Positions 28,025 to 36,679 of a stretch of DNA of 64,000 nucleotides are shown in pieces. The notes under the pieces were generated by a model. It was not told where the DNA came from, did no database searches, and was given only the letters and a program-made list of their open reading frames with translations. Position 1 is the stretch's first letter, and every line of letters starts with the position of its first letter. The stretch comes from Thiopontia sp964551545 (GTDB lineage Bacteria; Pseudomonadota; Gammaproteobacteria; GCF-002020875): assembly GCA_964551545.1 (NCBI GenBank), contig CAZKCT010000003.1:13723-77722 (forward strand), read 5' to 3'. Made by a program: the position numbers and the translations under genes.

Positions 28025-28993
28025 CTAAGACTCTTTATCACTAGAGACCCCAAACCAGAATGCCTCATCCTTTTCCAGGAACATCTCGACCGGCATCAGA
28101 TGGGTGCCATCACAGGAAAAGTTGACCTCCACCAGACCACTGATGATATTGAATGAACCTGTTCGCAGGTAGACCACCTCATCCGCCTTACGCAGCTCAC
28201 GGAAGCGTTCAAGGATGGGACGCACCATATCGGTCATGATCTTTGCATTTTCAGGGTAAGCCCTTTTGGGATACGCCAGACAGATTGATGGGTCGAGGAT
28301 CTCTTGCAGGATATGGGTATGTTCGTCGTAAGGATCTTCTGTCACCCAGAGTGTGGCACGTGAGCTGGGAAAGCGCATGGCAACACGGAAAATCCCCCGC
28401 TCGACCACCAGTTCATCCAGAATGTTGATGACATCTTCGATGTACTCGTCCATCGCTCGGGGCACAAAGCGCTGGTGAAAAAGCTGCTTGCGGATCGCAG
28501 GATCCCCTTTGAATTGGCGCCAGGTGTACTGGGGGAAAAGTGCATGCTCTTCTTGAGGCAGTCGTCGTAGATCAAAATCCCCCACCAAATGACCAATCAA
28601 TGCGCCTGCCTCGTTATGGATCGGCTGAATTGCAGTGATACAACTTCGGTGCAGTTTTTCGCTGATGTAGACCTCGGTCAGTCGCAAATGATCACGGCTA
28701 CGCTGAACCAGATAAGGGAGCAGTGACTCGTACTGTCCCTTCTCATGAGCCAGCGCCTCCTCACTGGTCACTTTGTCACTATGGTGCTGCCCGCTCTTTG
28801 TGACGGTATAGAGGCGCTCACAGAATGAGAGGTCCGCCCAGGGCTGCAGACTCTTCCCCAGAAGGTGGTTGAGCTTTTCTAGCTGCTCCCAGTGGGTCGC
28901 ACACTCGGCAGCGAGCGTTTCCATGGTGGGCTGCAGAAACTCAATCAGAACCTTGCGGCGTTTTGTAATGGTCTCGGAGAGCTGGGATTTCAT
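28025..28993 (-). CDS. PDC/Cache-like sensor protein without output domain
   Basis: A 322-residue protein with no signal peptide or membrane helix. The first 80 residues are helical (ETITKRRKVLIEFLQPTMETLA...). A region around 85-155 (ADLSFCERLYTVTKSGQHHSDKV, then RSCITAIQPIHNEAGALIGHLVGDFDLRRLP) resembles the ligand-binding core of PDC/Cache sensor domains, where the terminal phrase 'G.vvgDfDlr' is common. The last part (VNFSCDGTHLMPVEMFLEKDEAFWFGV) is a second folded region. No kinase, cyclase or DNA-binding module is visible, so it is either a cytosolic sensor that works through a partner or has another function. It is divergent from the ferredoxin-like gene at 29065. Confidence 0.65.
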   Translation of the reverse strand: MKSQLSETITKRRKVLIEFLQPTMETLAAECATHWEQLEKLNHLLGKSLQPWADLSFCERLYTVTKSGQHHSDKVTSEEALAHEKGQYESLLPYLVQRSRDHLRLTEVYISEKLHRSCITAIQPIHNEAGALIGHLVGDFDLRRLPQEEHALFPQYTWRQFKGDPAIRKQLFHQRFVPRAMDEYIEDVINILDELVVERGIFRVAMRFPSSRATLWVTEDPYDEHTHILQEILDPSICLAYPKRAYPENAKIMTDMVRPILERFRELRKADEVVYLRTGSFNIISGLVEVNFSCDGTHLMPVEMFLEKDEAFWFGVSSDKES

Positions 28994-29064
28994 CGCGATT
29001 ACACTCTATTTCCATGCGATTGCAGTGGTTGCAGCCCTTTGGGGAGCCGCTATATGATTGGGGA

Positions 29065-30054
29065 ATGGCATCGATCTTCCGAGTAGAACTTGAGCGGTCG
29101 GAGGCCACGCTGGAGTACGACTGTAGCAGTGAGGAGAGTCTGCTTCAAGCGGGTCTGCGTGCAGGTCTTCCATTGCGTTATAAATGTACCAATGGGAGTT
29201 GTGGAGAGTGCCGTTCTCGACTGATTGAGGGGGAGATCACCGCAACGCGCGGTCACGATTTTCCTCTCTCTTCAAAAGACCGGGAAGATGGATGGTTTCT
29301 CTCCTGCACACACGCCCCTGCCTCTGTGGTCTCTTTTTCGGCCCCACTGTTTGATGATGCAATCGAGATCCCTCACCAGACCATCAAGACTAAAATTCGG
29401 CGCCTGGAGTTTCCACGAGAGGAGTTGGCAATCCTGACCTTGCGTACGCCCCGCTCCAATACGCTGCAATTTCTGGCTGGTCAGGAGGTGATGCTCTCCC
29501 ATCTGCTGACGGAACATCGCTACCCCATCGCCAGTTGCCCCTGTAATGGCATGGAGCTGGAGTTTCACATTCAGCACCACCCGTCTGACCCTTTTTCCCA
29601 GCTTCTCTTCTCCTCATTGAGGCGTGGAGAGAGTGTCACCATTGATGGTCCTCGCGGCCAGTTTGTGCTGAATGAGGTCTCCGATCGTCCATTGGTTCTG
29701 ATTGCATGGGAGAGTGGATTCGCGGCTATTCGCAGTCTGGTTGACCACTTCGTCTCTCTAGAGATGGAAAACTCGGTATCGCTCTATTGGGTTTCAACAC
29801 ACCCCCCCTATCAGGCGCAGCATGCCCGCGCTTGGGGTGCGGTGATTGATCAATTTGATTACCACTGGGTAAAACCACAAGCGGCCGATCTGGAGCAGCA
29901 ATCAGAACAGCTCATTGAACAGGTCGTTCAGCAGAATGATCTACGTAGGTGTGATCTCTATCTCTCTGCTCCGGCGGAGATACTGATTACCCTCGGCGGA
30001 CTCCTGCTGGATGGCGGACTGCCTGAACAGCAGTTCCGTGCAACGCCGCTATAA
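29065..30054 (+). CDS. 2Fe-2S ferredoxin / flavin reductase-like protein with degenerate NAD site
   Basis: A 329-residue fusion. Residues 1-90 are a plant-type [2Fe-2S] ferredoxin with ligands Cys41, Cys46, Cys49 and Cys81 (YKCTNGSCGECRSR ... WFLSCTH). Residues 95-329 follow the ferredoxin-NADP reductase fold as in oxygenase reductases: RYPIASC in place of RxYS and DGPRGQF for FAD binding. The usual GGTGIAP stretch reads IAWESGFAAIRSL and the CGxP nicotinamide motif reads LSAPAEI, so NAD(P)H binding looks lost or altered. The ATG at 29065 is chosen by homology of the ferredoxin start; an ATG at 29014 is possible. It shares a divergent promoter region with the PDC-like gene, hinting at a linked role (inference). 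Confidence 0.8.
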   Translation: MASIFRVELERSEATLEYDCSSEESLLQAGLRAGLPLRYKCTNGSCGECRSRLIEGEITATRGHDFPLSSKDREDGWFLSCTHAPASVVSFSAPLFDDAIEIPHQTIKTKIRRLEFPREELAILTLRTPRSNTLQFLAGQEVMLSHLLTEHRYPIASCPCNGMELEFHIQHHPSDPFSQLLFSSLRRGESVTIDGPRGQFVLNEVSDRPLVLIAWESGFAAIRSLVDHFVSLEMENSVSLYWVSTHPPYQAQHARAWGAVIDQFDYHWVKPQAADLEQQSEQLIEQVVQQNDLRRCDLYLSAPAEILITLGGLLLDGGLPEQQFRATPL

Positions 30055-30066
30055 ATACTGCAAAAC

Positions 30067-31455
30067 CTACTCTACGATTTGATAACAGGGCGTATAGACG
30101 CTGGTTGGCAGTTTCATTCGGTGCTGTTCAACAAAGCTCTGTAGCATCTCCCCCAGTGGCCCCATGATCTCCTGATCCCCATTCAACTGGTAGGGCCCCT
30201 TCTCCTCCACCATACAGATCCCCTGCTCTCGTACATTACCAGCAACCACTCCCGAGAAAGCGCGGCGCAGATTAGCCGCCATCAGATGAGGTTCCTGCCC
30301 CTGATGTAGATCCAGGGTTGCCATACTCTCATGCGTCACCTCAAAGGGATGCTGGAGCGTCACATCGATATGGAGCTGCCAATTGAAGAAATAGGCATCC
30401 CCACTCTCTTTGCGATGAAGAATCACCTCATCAGAGGCCTTTGCGACCTGGCGGGCCACCTCAATCGGGTCATCCAGAATAATTTTATAGCGTTGCTGTG
30501 CCTCATAACCCAACGTCTTTCCGACAAATATATTGAGTTGCTCAAAGTAGTCTCGGCTCGACGCGGGTCCCGTCAAAATCAGAGGAAAAGGGATATGACG
30601 ATTTTCTGGATGCAGCAGAATTCCCAATAGATAGAGCAGCTCTTCTGCCGATCCAGGGCCACCCGGAAAGAGAACAAAAACATGACCTGTTCGGACAAAG
30701 GCCTCCAGTCGTTTCTCAATATCCGGGAGTACCACCAGGTTGCTGACAATCGGATTGGGCGGCTCTGCAGCGATGATGCCCGGTTCAGTCATGCCGATGT
30801 ATCGACCCTCCCGGTTTCTCTGTTTTGCGTGGCCAAAGGTGGCCCCTTTCATCGGCCCCTTCATCGCACCTGGACCACATCCGGTACAGATATTGAGACC
30901 ACGCAGCCCTAGCTCATATCCAACCTCCTTGGTGTACTCGTACTCCTCCAGATCAATCGAGTGCCCCCCCCAGCAGACAACCAATCCGGAACGATCATGT
31001 TGATCAAAGATGGTGGCCCGTCGCAGGATATGGAACACCGCGTTGGTGATCCCCTCACTCTCATCATCCTGCTCACTGAAGTAGTTAGTATTGCGGGTCT
31101 CATGTGCAGAGTGGATATCCCGAACCACCGAGAAGAGATGCTCTCGAATCCCGTTAATCAACTCCCCGTCAACAAAAGCCTGCTCAGGTGCATTTCTCAG
31201 CTCAAACTGGATCCCCCAGTCTAGCTGATGAGGAATGATGTCAAAATCATGATGCTGCTCAAGCACCTGCTTGGAATCATCAATATCACTTCCGGTATTG
31301 AGTACCGCCAGCGCACAGCGACGAAATAGCTCATGCAGGGTTGCAGCCTCATCACTATGGCCCAGAATTTTCTGCACCTCGTGTTGAGAGAGCACCCCCA
31401 GCGTTCCGTCAGGAGAGATGGTGGCATTGATTCGCCCTTGATTAAACTGACTCAT
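30067..31455 (-). CDS. ppnN: pyrimidine/purine nucleotide 5'-monophosphate nucleosidase PpnN
   Basis: Splits nucleoside monophosphates into base and ribose 5-phosphate; in E. coli it is a (p)ppGpp target that tunes nucleotide pools. The 462-residue protein matches YgdH along its length: GVLSQHEVQKI near the start, VVCWGGHSID, GLNICTGCGPGAMKGPMKGA, GMTEPGIIAAEPPNPIV and the lysine-decarboxylase-like LOG motif FPGGPGSAEELLYLLG (usually PGGxGTxxE, here Ser for Thr). The C-terminus RRAFSGVVAGNVREQGI and KLPTSVYTPCYQIVE is specific for PpnN over short LOG proteins. relA, which makes its effector, is about 9 kb away. Confidence 0.94.
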   Translation of the reverse strand: MSQFNQGRINATISPDGTLGVLSQHEVQKILGHSDEAATLHELFRRCALAVLNTGSDIDDSKQVLEQHHDFDIIPHQLDWGIQFELRNAPEQAFVDGELINGIREHLFSVVRDIHSAHETRNTNYFSEQDDESEGITNAVFHILRRATIFDQHDRSGLVVCWGGHSIDLEEYEYTKEVGYELGLRGLNICTGCGPGAMKGPMKGATFGHAKQRNREGRYIGMTEPGIIAAEPPNPIVSNLVVLPDIEKRLEAFVRTGHVFVLFPGGPGSAEELLYLLGILLHPENRHIPFPLILTGPASSRDYFEQLNIFVGKTLGYEAQQRYKIILDDPIEVARQVAKASDEVILHRKESGDAYFFNWQLHIDVTLQHPFEVTHESMATLDLHQGQEPHLMAANLRRAFSGVVAGNVREQGICMVEEKGPYQLNGDQEIMGPLGEMLQSFVEQHRMKLPTSVYTPCYQIVE

Positions 31456-31464
31456 CTCACGCTC

Positions 31465-31872
31465 CTAATGATTGAGGTGGATCGCCACACGACGACGATG
31501 GCTGCCGTGGCGATGCTCCCAGAGGAAGATGCCCTGCCAGGTACCCAGCATCAGCCGACCATCGAGAAAAGGAATGCCGATAGAGGTTTGCGTCAGTGCC
31601 GATTTGATATGGGCGGGCATATCATCTTCTCCCTCGCTGGTGTGGGTATAGAGTGCATCCCCTGCCGGGACAAGACGACTGATCCACTGCTCAAGATCGC
31701 GCTGACAGGAGGGGTCTGCATTTTCCTGAATGGTCAGACTGGCTGAGGTATGGCGTACAAATAGTGTACAGAGCCCCTCACTCACCCCGCTTTCCGCTAC
31801 GGCCCCCTGAACAGCACTGGATATCTCCACCATTCCTGCGCCACGCACCTCAACTTCCAGCTCCTTGATCAT
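31465..31872 (-). CDS. YjbQ family protein
   Basis: A 135-residue protein of the YjbQ/UPF0047 family; some members have weak thiamine-phosphate synthase activity, but the biological role is not settled. Family motifs are intact: LCTLFVRHTSASLTIQENADPS near residues 35-58, DMPAHIKSALTQTSIGIPF and the C-terminal GTWQGIFLWEHRHGSHRR. The histidines in these motifs are the usual metal ligands. The ATG at 31872 is chosen because homologues start here; the frame is open further upstream across the bioA start on the other strand. It lies 9 bases before ppnN and is divergent from bioA. Confidence 0.9.
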   Translation of the reverse strand: MIKELEVEVRGAGMVEISSAVQGAVAESGVSEGLCTLFVRHTSASLTIQENADPSCQRDLEQWISRLVPAGDALYTHTSEGEDDMPAHIKSALTQTSIGIPFLDGRLMLGTWQGIFLWEHRHGSHRRRVAIHLNH

Positions 31873-31914
31873 TGAGCATTCCTTATTCAGATCAACAACC
31901 GTTATCATACCCCA

Positions 31915-33201
31915 ATGGCAATGGACACCAACACCCTCCTGCAGATCGACCGGGATCATCTCTGGCACCCCTATACCTCGATGACACACCCAGTGACCAG
32001 CTATCCCGTCACCCACGCTCAGGGAAGCATGCTGACGCTGGAGGGAGGGCAACAGTTAATCGATGGCATGTCTTCCTGGTGGTCTGCTATCCATGGTTAC
32101 AACGTTCCAGAAATTAATCAGGCACTACAGCAGCAAATTGAACACTTCTCCCATGTCATGTTTGGGGGACTCACCCACCGCCCCGCAGTCGAACTGGCCG
32201 ATCGCCTACTGAAACTAACCGCTGATCCACTACAACACATCTTTCTTGCCGACTCAGGGTCAATCTCGGTAGAGGTCGCGCTGAAGATGGTACTCCAGTA
32301 CCAGATTGCCAGGGACAAGCCAGGCAAACATAAAATAGCGGTCCTTCGTGGTGGCTACCATGGTGATACCTTTGCCACCATGGCACTGGCTGATCCCGAT
32401 AATGGTATGCATACGCTGTTTGGAAACCTGCTACAACAGCATCTGTTTATTCCCAGACCAACATGCCGTTGGGGGGAGAGATGGGATCCGCGCAGCATGG
32501 ACCCACTCCATGCGCTGCTGGAAAAACATCACAGCGAGATCGCGGCTCTAATTCTGGAACCTGTTGTTCAAGGAGCTGGAGGCATGTACTTCTACCATCC
32601 CGAGTATCTACGTCAGGCCCGGACACTGTGTGACCAATATGATCTATTGATGATCGCCGATGAGATCGCAACAGGCCTGGGTCGTACAGGCGCCCTCTTT
32701 GGTTGTGATCATGCCGAAGTCACGCCTGACATTCTCTGCATCGGCAAGGCATTGACGGGCGGTACGATGACACTGGCTGCCACGCTCACTACAACTCCAG
32801 TCGCGGAGACCATCTCCTCCTACGGCAGCGGTGCACTGATGCATGGTCCCACCTTTATGGGGAACCCTCTCGCCTGCAGTGCCGCCAACGCCAGCATCGA
32901 TCTGCTGCTCGCCTCCCCATGGCAGCAACGCGTTCATGAGATTGAACGCAAACTCAAGAAGGGGTTAGAGCCGTGTCGCTCACTAGAATCTGTTGTGGAT
33001 GTACGTGTCATCGGGGCCATTGGTGTGATTGAGATGAAGCGCACGGTTGAGCTGAAAGAGATTCAGCCACAGTTTGTTGAACGAGGGGTATGGGTCAGGC
33101 CTTTTGGGAAATTGATCTACCTGATGCCTCCGTTCATCATTCAGCCTGAGGAGCTAGAGCAACTGACAAGCGCTGTGGTTGATGTCGCTCGATCACGTTG
33201 A
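31915..33201 (+). CDS. bioA: adenosylmethionine--8-amino-7-oxononanoate aminotransferase
   Basis: Makes 7,8-diaminopelargonate in biotin synthesis using S-adenosylmethionine as amino donor. The 428-residue class III aminotransferase has DRDHLWHPYTSM at residues 13-24 and DGMSSWWSAIHGYN near 50-63, both specific for BioA, plus LMIADEIATGLGRTG and the PLP lysine in CIGKALTGGTM near residue 280. Start may be the ATG at 31915 or two codons later. No other bio genes are in the window. Its end overlaps the convergent histidine kinase gene by nine bases. Confidence 0.95.
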   Translation: MAMDTNTLLQIDRDHLWHPYTSMTHPVTSYPVTHAQGSMLTLEGGQQLIDGMSSWWSAIHGYNVPEINQALQQQIEHFSHVMFGGLTHRPAVELADRLLKLTADPLQHIFLADSGSISVEVALKMVLQYQIARDKPGKHKIAVLRGGYHGDTFATMALADPDNGMHTLFGNLLQQHLFIPRPTCRWGERWDPRSMDPLHALLEKHHSEIAALILEPVVQGAGGMYFYHPEYLRQARTLCDQYDLLMIADEIATGLGRTGALFGCDHAEVTPDILCIGKALTGGTMTLAATLTTTPVAETISSYGSGALMHGPTFMGNPLACSAANASIDLLLASPWQQRVHEIERKLKKGLEPCRSLESVVDVRVIGAIGVIEMKRTVELKEIQPQFVERGVWVRPFGKLIYLMPPFIIQPEELEQLTSAVVDVARSR

Positions 33202-35163
33202 GTGGCGCCGATTTTCCGGCTCGAGCGGTAGCCAGACCGTTGCCTTGGCACCCTGCTCCACTCCATCGCTCTCGAGTTTGATAGTTCCGCCAAAGCTATT
33301 AATGAAATTGCCACTGGCGTGAAGGCCAACGCCACTCCCCTTGGATTTGCTGCTCTCTCCAAAAACGAATAGTGAGTCAATTCGCTCCTGTTCGATCCCG
33401 GCCCCATTATCTTCAACCGTTAACTGCAATCCTGGTCGCCCTTCCCTGAGTTTTCGAATCAGCTGAATCTCTACCAACCGCTCTTTTCGGGAAGAGGCAC
33501 TGGCCGCCTCAATACCATTCTTGACCAGATTAACCACTGCCTGAAAGAGTTGGTTTCGTGGCAGATGGACCTCCGTCAGATCTGTTTCAACCTCAACATT
33601 AACCTCCACGCCATAAGCACGACTCTGAGGCTCCAGCATCGCTACTACATCATAAAGGAAGGGACGAGGGTGAAAACGGACGAGCTGAAAAGTCGGCTTG
33701 ATATTGCTCTTCTGAAGCTGAATGACCTCAGAGATGTCATGAATACCATGTTCAATCCTGCGCAGCGGCTCCAACAACTTCTCCTCAATCGCCAGATTCA
33801 TCATCTCACTGCTACGTGTAAGCACAACCTCTCGATCTTCTTCTGAAACCTCTTTACCTGCGGTTGCCAAATGCTGCAGGATTTCCTGCATTTTACTCAG
33901 TGAATCTCCCCCTTTTTTCACTTTATAGATTTGTCCCGTCAATCCAGCCAGAACATTTCCAATATTATGCATGACCGAGGAGGACATCTCTGCAATCCCT
34001 GACTGGAAGGCGATCATCTGCTCTTTCTCTTCCAGCACACGTTGTTCAGTAACATCACGCACCAATACCAGCTTCTGTTGCTCTTCCTCCCCCTCCAGCA
34101 GCGGGGAGTAGGTCAACTCAAAGAAACCACGGTCATGCTTCTCATCCTCAAACAGCAGCAATTCACTGCTTGTTGTCTTGGCACGTAACAGTTGGCTTAC
34201 CTTCTCCTGGAGCTCTCCTGGAAACAGCCCAACAAACAACGTCCCTTCTTGTTCTGTAGCCTCTGGAAAAAGAGATCGAGCCGCCGGATTGCTGACCACA
34301 ACAATGTTATCCTGGTTCAACAGAAAAAGGGGATCCTTCATGTTTTCCATAATTGAGGTGAGCTGATCATTGCTCTGCCTCAAATCGTGGGTGCGTTCTT
34401 TGACTTTCTCTTCCAAGGTGGCCAGCAGCTGCTCTCGCTCGAGACTGAGTTGCTCCTCCCGTTCCATGCTCTCCTGCAGCACCTCAACCCCCTCACAGAG
34501 GTGAATGAGCTCTTTGGAGCTATAGTGCTTGAGCGACTCCTTCTCCTCCTCTCTCGACTCAACACGGCGCAGGTAGTGATCGACTCGGTGAATTGGGCGC
34601 ACCACCAAAATTCTCACCATGACAAACAACATCAGCGCCATCAGAAGCGCGCCTATTGCAATAGCGCGAGTGATGTTATGAACCTGTAGCTTCAGTTGAT
34701 CAAAACGGTCACCCAAATCCCAGCGCAGAGCAACCACCCCAAAGCGCTCCTGATGGAAGACCACCTCTAGGCGATTAGTGAGAATCCTGAGCTCCTCATC
34801 ACCCTCCCACCGGCTTCCGTAGTAGTTGCTCTCGCAGTTTGGGATGGACTCCCCCCAGTGTAAAAGGGGCGTGTTGTTGTAGTTACAGAATTCTGCACCA
34901 ATCAGATCCGGATGAATCTCGATCATCGCCTCCAGGGCAGACTCGAGAATGGGAATATCTTCACTCAGCAAGGCATCGAGCAGTGTTGTTGTGAAGAGCT
35001 CTGTCCGCTTCTCAACGTCCTGCTCAAGATTGGCAAGCTCAGCACTATAGAGAATTCGAGAAAATACGATGCTCCCGATCCACAGCAATAGCAGACTCCC
35101 CCCCAACATCCCCCAAAAGGTCTGGGTCCCAATGGACCAGTGGCGAAATGAGGGAGGTATCAC
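33193..35163 (-). CDS. membrane sensor histidine kinase
   Basis: A 656-residue kinase. TM1 is about residues 14-37, a periplasmic domain spans 38-165, TM2 166-187, then HAMP and a coiled coil to 262, a PAS domain about 265-370 and the kinase core. The phospho-acceptor His399 is in SSVMHNIGNVLAGL, the HN-type box of a distinct kinase group, not the usual SHELRTP. ATPase boxes: N at NLVKNGIEAA (545-554), G1 DNGAG (585-589), G2 GSGVGLH (609-615). The start is a GTG without a clear Shine-Dalgarno, 15 bases after the PhnD-like gene. It forms an operon with that gene and a response regulator, suggesting that the binding protein presents a ligand to this kinase. Confidence 0.92.
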   Translation of the reverse strand: MIPPSFRHWSIGTQTFWGMLGGSLLLLWIGSIVFSRILYSAELANLEQDVEKRTELFTTTLLDALLSEDIPILESALEAMIEIHPDLIGAEFCNYNNTPLLHWGESIPNCESNYYGSRWEGDEELRILTNRLEVVFHQERFGVVALRWDLGDRFDQLKLQVHNITRAIAIGALLMALMLFVMVRILVVRPIHRVDHYLRRVESREEEKESLKHYSSKELIHLCEGVEVLQESMEREEQLSLEREQLLATLEEKVKERTHDLRQSNDQLTSIMENMKDPLFLLNQDNIVVVSNPAARSLFPEATEQEGTLFVGLFPGELQEKVSQLLRAKTTSSELLLFEDEKHDRGFFELTYSPLLEGEEEQQKLVLVRDVTEQRVLEEKEQMIAFQSGIAEMSSSVMHNIGNVLAGLTGQIYKVKKGGDSLSKMQEILQHLATAGKEVSEEDREVVLTRSSEMMNLAIEEKLLEPLRRIEHGIHDISEVIQLQKSNIKPTFQLVRFHPRPFLYDVVAMLEPQSRAYGVEVNVEVETDLTEVHLPRNQLFQAVVNLVKNGIEAASASSRKERLVEIQLIRKLREGRPGLQLTVEDNGAGIEQERIDSLFVFGESSKSKGSGVGLHASGNFINSFGGTIKLESDGVEQGAKATVWLPLEPENRRHST

Positions 35164-35178
35164 GAAACTAGACGGGTA

Positions 35179-36030
35179 CTATTCGAAAAACTGTCCACTA
35201 TTATGAATCGCCTGACGGACCGAGTCATAAGCACCATCATCAGCAGGAAGGAAGCCATCTTTTTTCAACACCTTCAATGCTTTTGGGTCATCAAACGCCA
35301 GTAGTATGCGAATCAGTGCATTCTCAACCTTTGGCGAGATGCCCTCTCTCACAGCCCATGCCTTGGTCGCCAACTTAAACTCTTTCAGGACTCGAATCGC
35401 TCTTCCCTTCTTGACCAGCTTTTTGAAGGTTGATGACTTGAGTGCTCCTGCATCAAACTGCCCTGCCGCAACGGACTCGCCAACTTTGTCATGGCGCCCC
35501 AGGTAGGCATGCTTTTCTAGGTCAGCAGACTTGACTCCCGCCTCCGCTAGCAATAGCTGTGCAAAGTAACGCCCAATGGTTGACTGCTCACTACCAAAAG
35601 CAAAACGCTTTCCTTTCAGATCAGCCATCGACTGCAGATCACTATCCTTGTGGGCGATGATGTAGCCGCTGCGCATTTTTTTGCCCTTCTTGCTCTCCAT
35701 GGCAACCAGAGCAACACCAGGGTTCTGATCTTTTGCCAACACATAGGAGGCTGGTCCAAAGCGGGCAAAATCAACAGCCCCCGTTGCCAGCTTCTCAATG
35801 GCCTGACCATAGGTTGGGGAGATTCTGGTATGGATCACCACTTTCTCGCCCAACTCCTCAGAGAGTCGCTGCTCAAGCTGACTCAATACAGGTCAAAACT
35901 GTGCAACAACCGCAGAGGGTTTGTCAGATGCATAGAGTCCAAAGCTAAGCGTTGTTTGTGCCTCCGCGCTGCCCATGAGTAGTAATAGGCTCATTCCACC
36001 GATGAGATACTGCTTCATTTCATGTTTCAT
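35179..36030 (-). pseudogene. PhnD-like periplasmic binding protein, interrupted by an in-frame TGA
   Basis: Phosphate/phosphonate-type substrate-binding protein of the PhnD family. From an ATG at 36030 behind a strong AGAGGAG site, the frame encodes a signal peptide (MKQYLIGGMSLLLLMGSAEA part) and the mature start TTLSFGLYASDKPSAVVAQF, then a TGA at 35893-35895 (codon 46). Reading on in the same frame gives PVLSQLEQRLSEELG and a complete PhnD-like domain: VDFARFGPASYVLAKD, FAFGSEQSTIGRYFAQLLL and AGALKSSTF, to a stop at 35179. Relatives carry Arg at the TGA site, so one C-to-T change (CGA to TGA) explains it. A TTG-started 235-residue product from 35886 would lack a signal peptide. Confidence 0.85.
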
Positions 36031-36087
36031 TTTTGCTCCTCTATATTCATAGTTGTTTCAAGTCATATTACATCTTATTGGAGATCA

Positions 36088-36597
36088 TCACGGCTGTCGA
36101 AGTCGATCGATCTCTGCCTCTCGCTGACGATCTCGCGCCCAGAAAAAAGAGAATGTTCTCGCTGCCTGATCAACTTCCTCAGCAATAAACGGTTTCCTTA
36201 GATAGAAAAAGCCATCCCCCAGTGGGCTCGATCGGATCTGATCCAGCGAATAATCTGCGTACGCAGAGACCAGAACGATATAGAGTCTTGGATCAATCGC
36301 TTGAAGGCGAGCGGCACACTCCACGCCATCCATTCCAGGCGGCATCCGTATATCGAGGAAGACCATCGTAAATGGGGCTTTCTGGTTGGCCGCATCTTCC
36401 ACTAGAGTGATTGCCTGCGCTGCAGAATTGGCCTCGACCATCTCTCTCTCACCGGAATCTGATACTGGGTCCACTGGCGGTGATTGATGTAGTAGCTCGA
36501 GCAGGTCTGCGGTCTCATCAACCGGTTCTACCAGAATCTCTCGATAAGCGCTCAACACTTGTGGGTCATCATCAACGACTAATATTTTCTGCCTCAA
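36088..36597 (-). CDS. response regulator with insertion in the receiver domain
   Basis: A 169-residue single-domain response regulator. It starts MRQKILVVDDDPQVLSAYREIL with the acidic pair at residues 9-11 and has the phospho-acceptor Asp82 in MVFLDIRMPPGMDGVE, the Thr/Ser position in IVLVSAYADYS and the conserved Lys in FYLRKPF. Asp82 is about 28 residues later than in CheY-type receivers because of an insertion (residues 24-55, DETADLLELLHQ...) after helix 1. The C-terminal helix may be a linker. The TTG start at 36597 sits eight bases after AGGAG. It is the first gene of the regulator / PhnD-like / kinase operon. Confidence 0.88.
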   Translation of the reverse strand: MRQKILVVDDDPQVLSAYREILVEPVDETADLLELLHQSPPVDPVSDSGEREMVEANSAAQAITLVEDAANQKAPFTMVFLDIRMPPGMDGVECAARLQAIDPRLYIVLVSAYADYSLDQIRSSPLGDGFFYLRKPFIAEEVDQAARTFSFFWARDRQREAEIDRLRQP

Positions 36598-36679
36598 TGG
36601 CTCTGCTCCTCTAACCTTCCCCGTACAACTTTTATAGTATACGAACCACTATCTGGATGGAGGATCAATTATCTCACTT

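Noticed and set aside
35893..35895. TGA in the PhnD-like gene as a selenocysteine codon
   Set aside because: PhnD-family proteins carry Arg, not Cys/Sec, at this place; no hairpin of the bacterial SECIS type is evident just after it.
36598..36679. Gene between the regulator and the putative remnant
   Set aside because: No frame longer than 20 codons with protein-like content.
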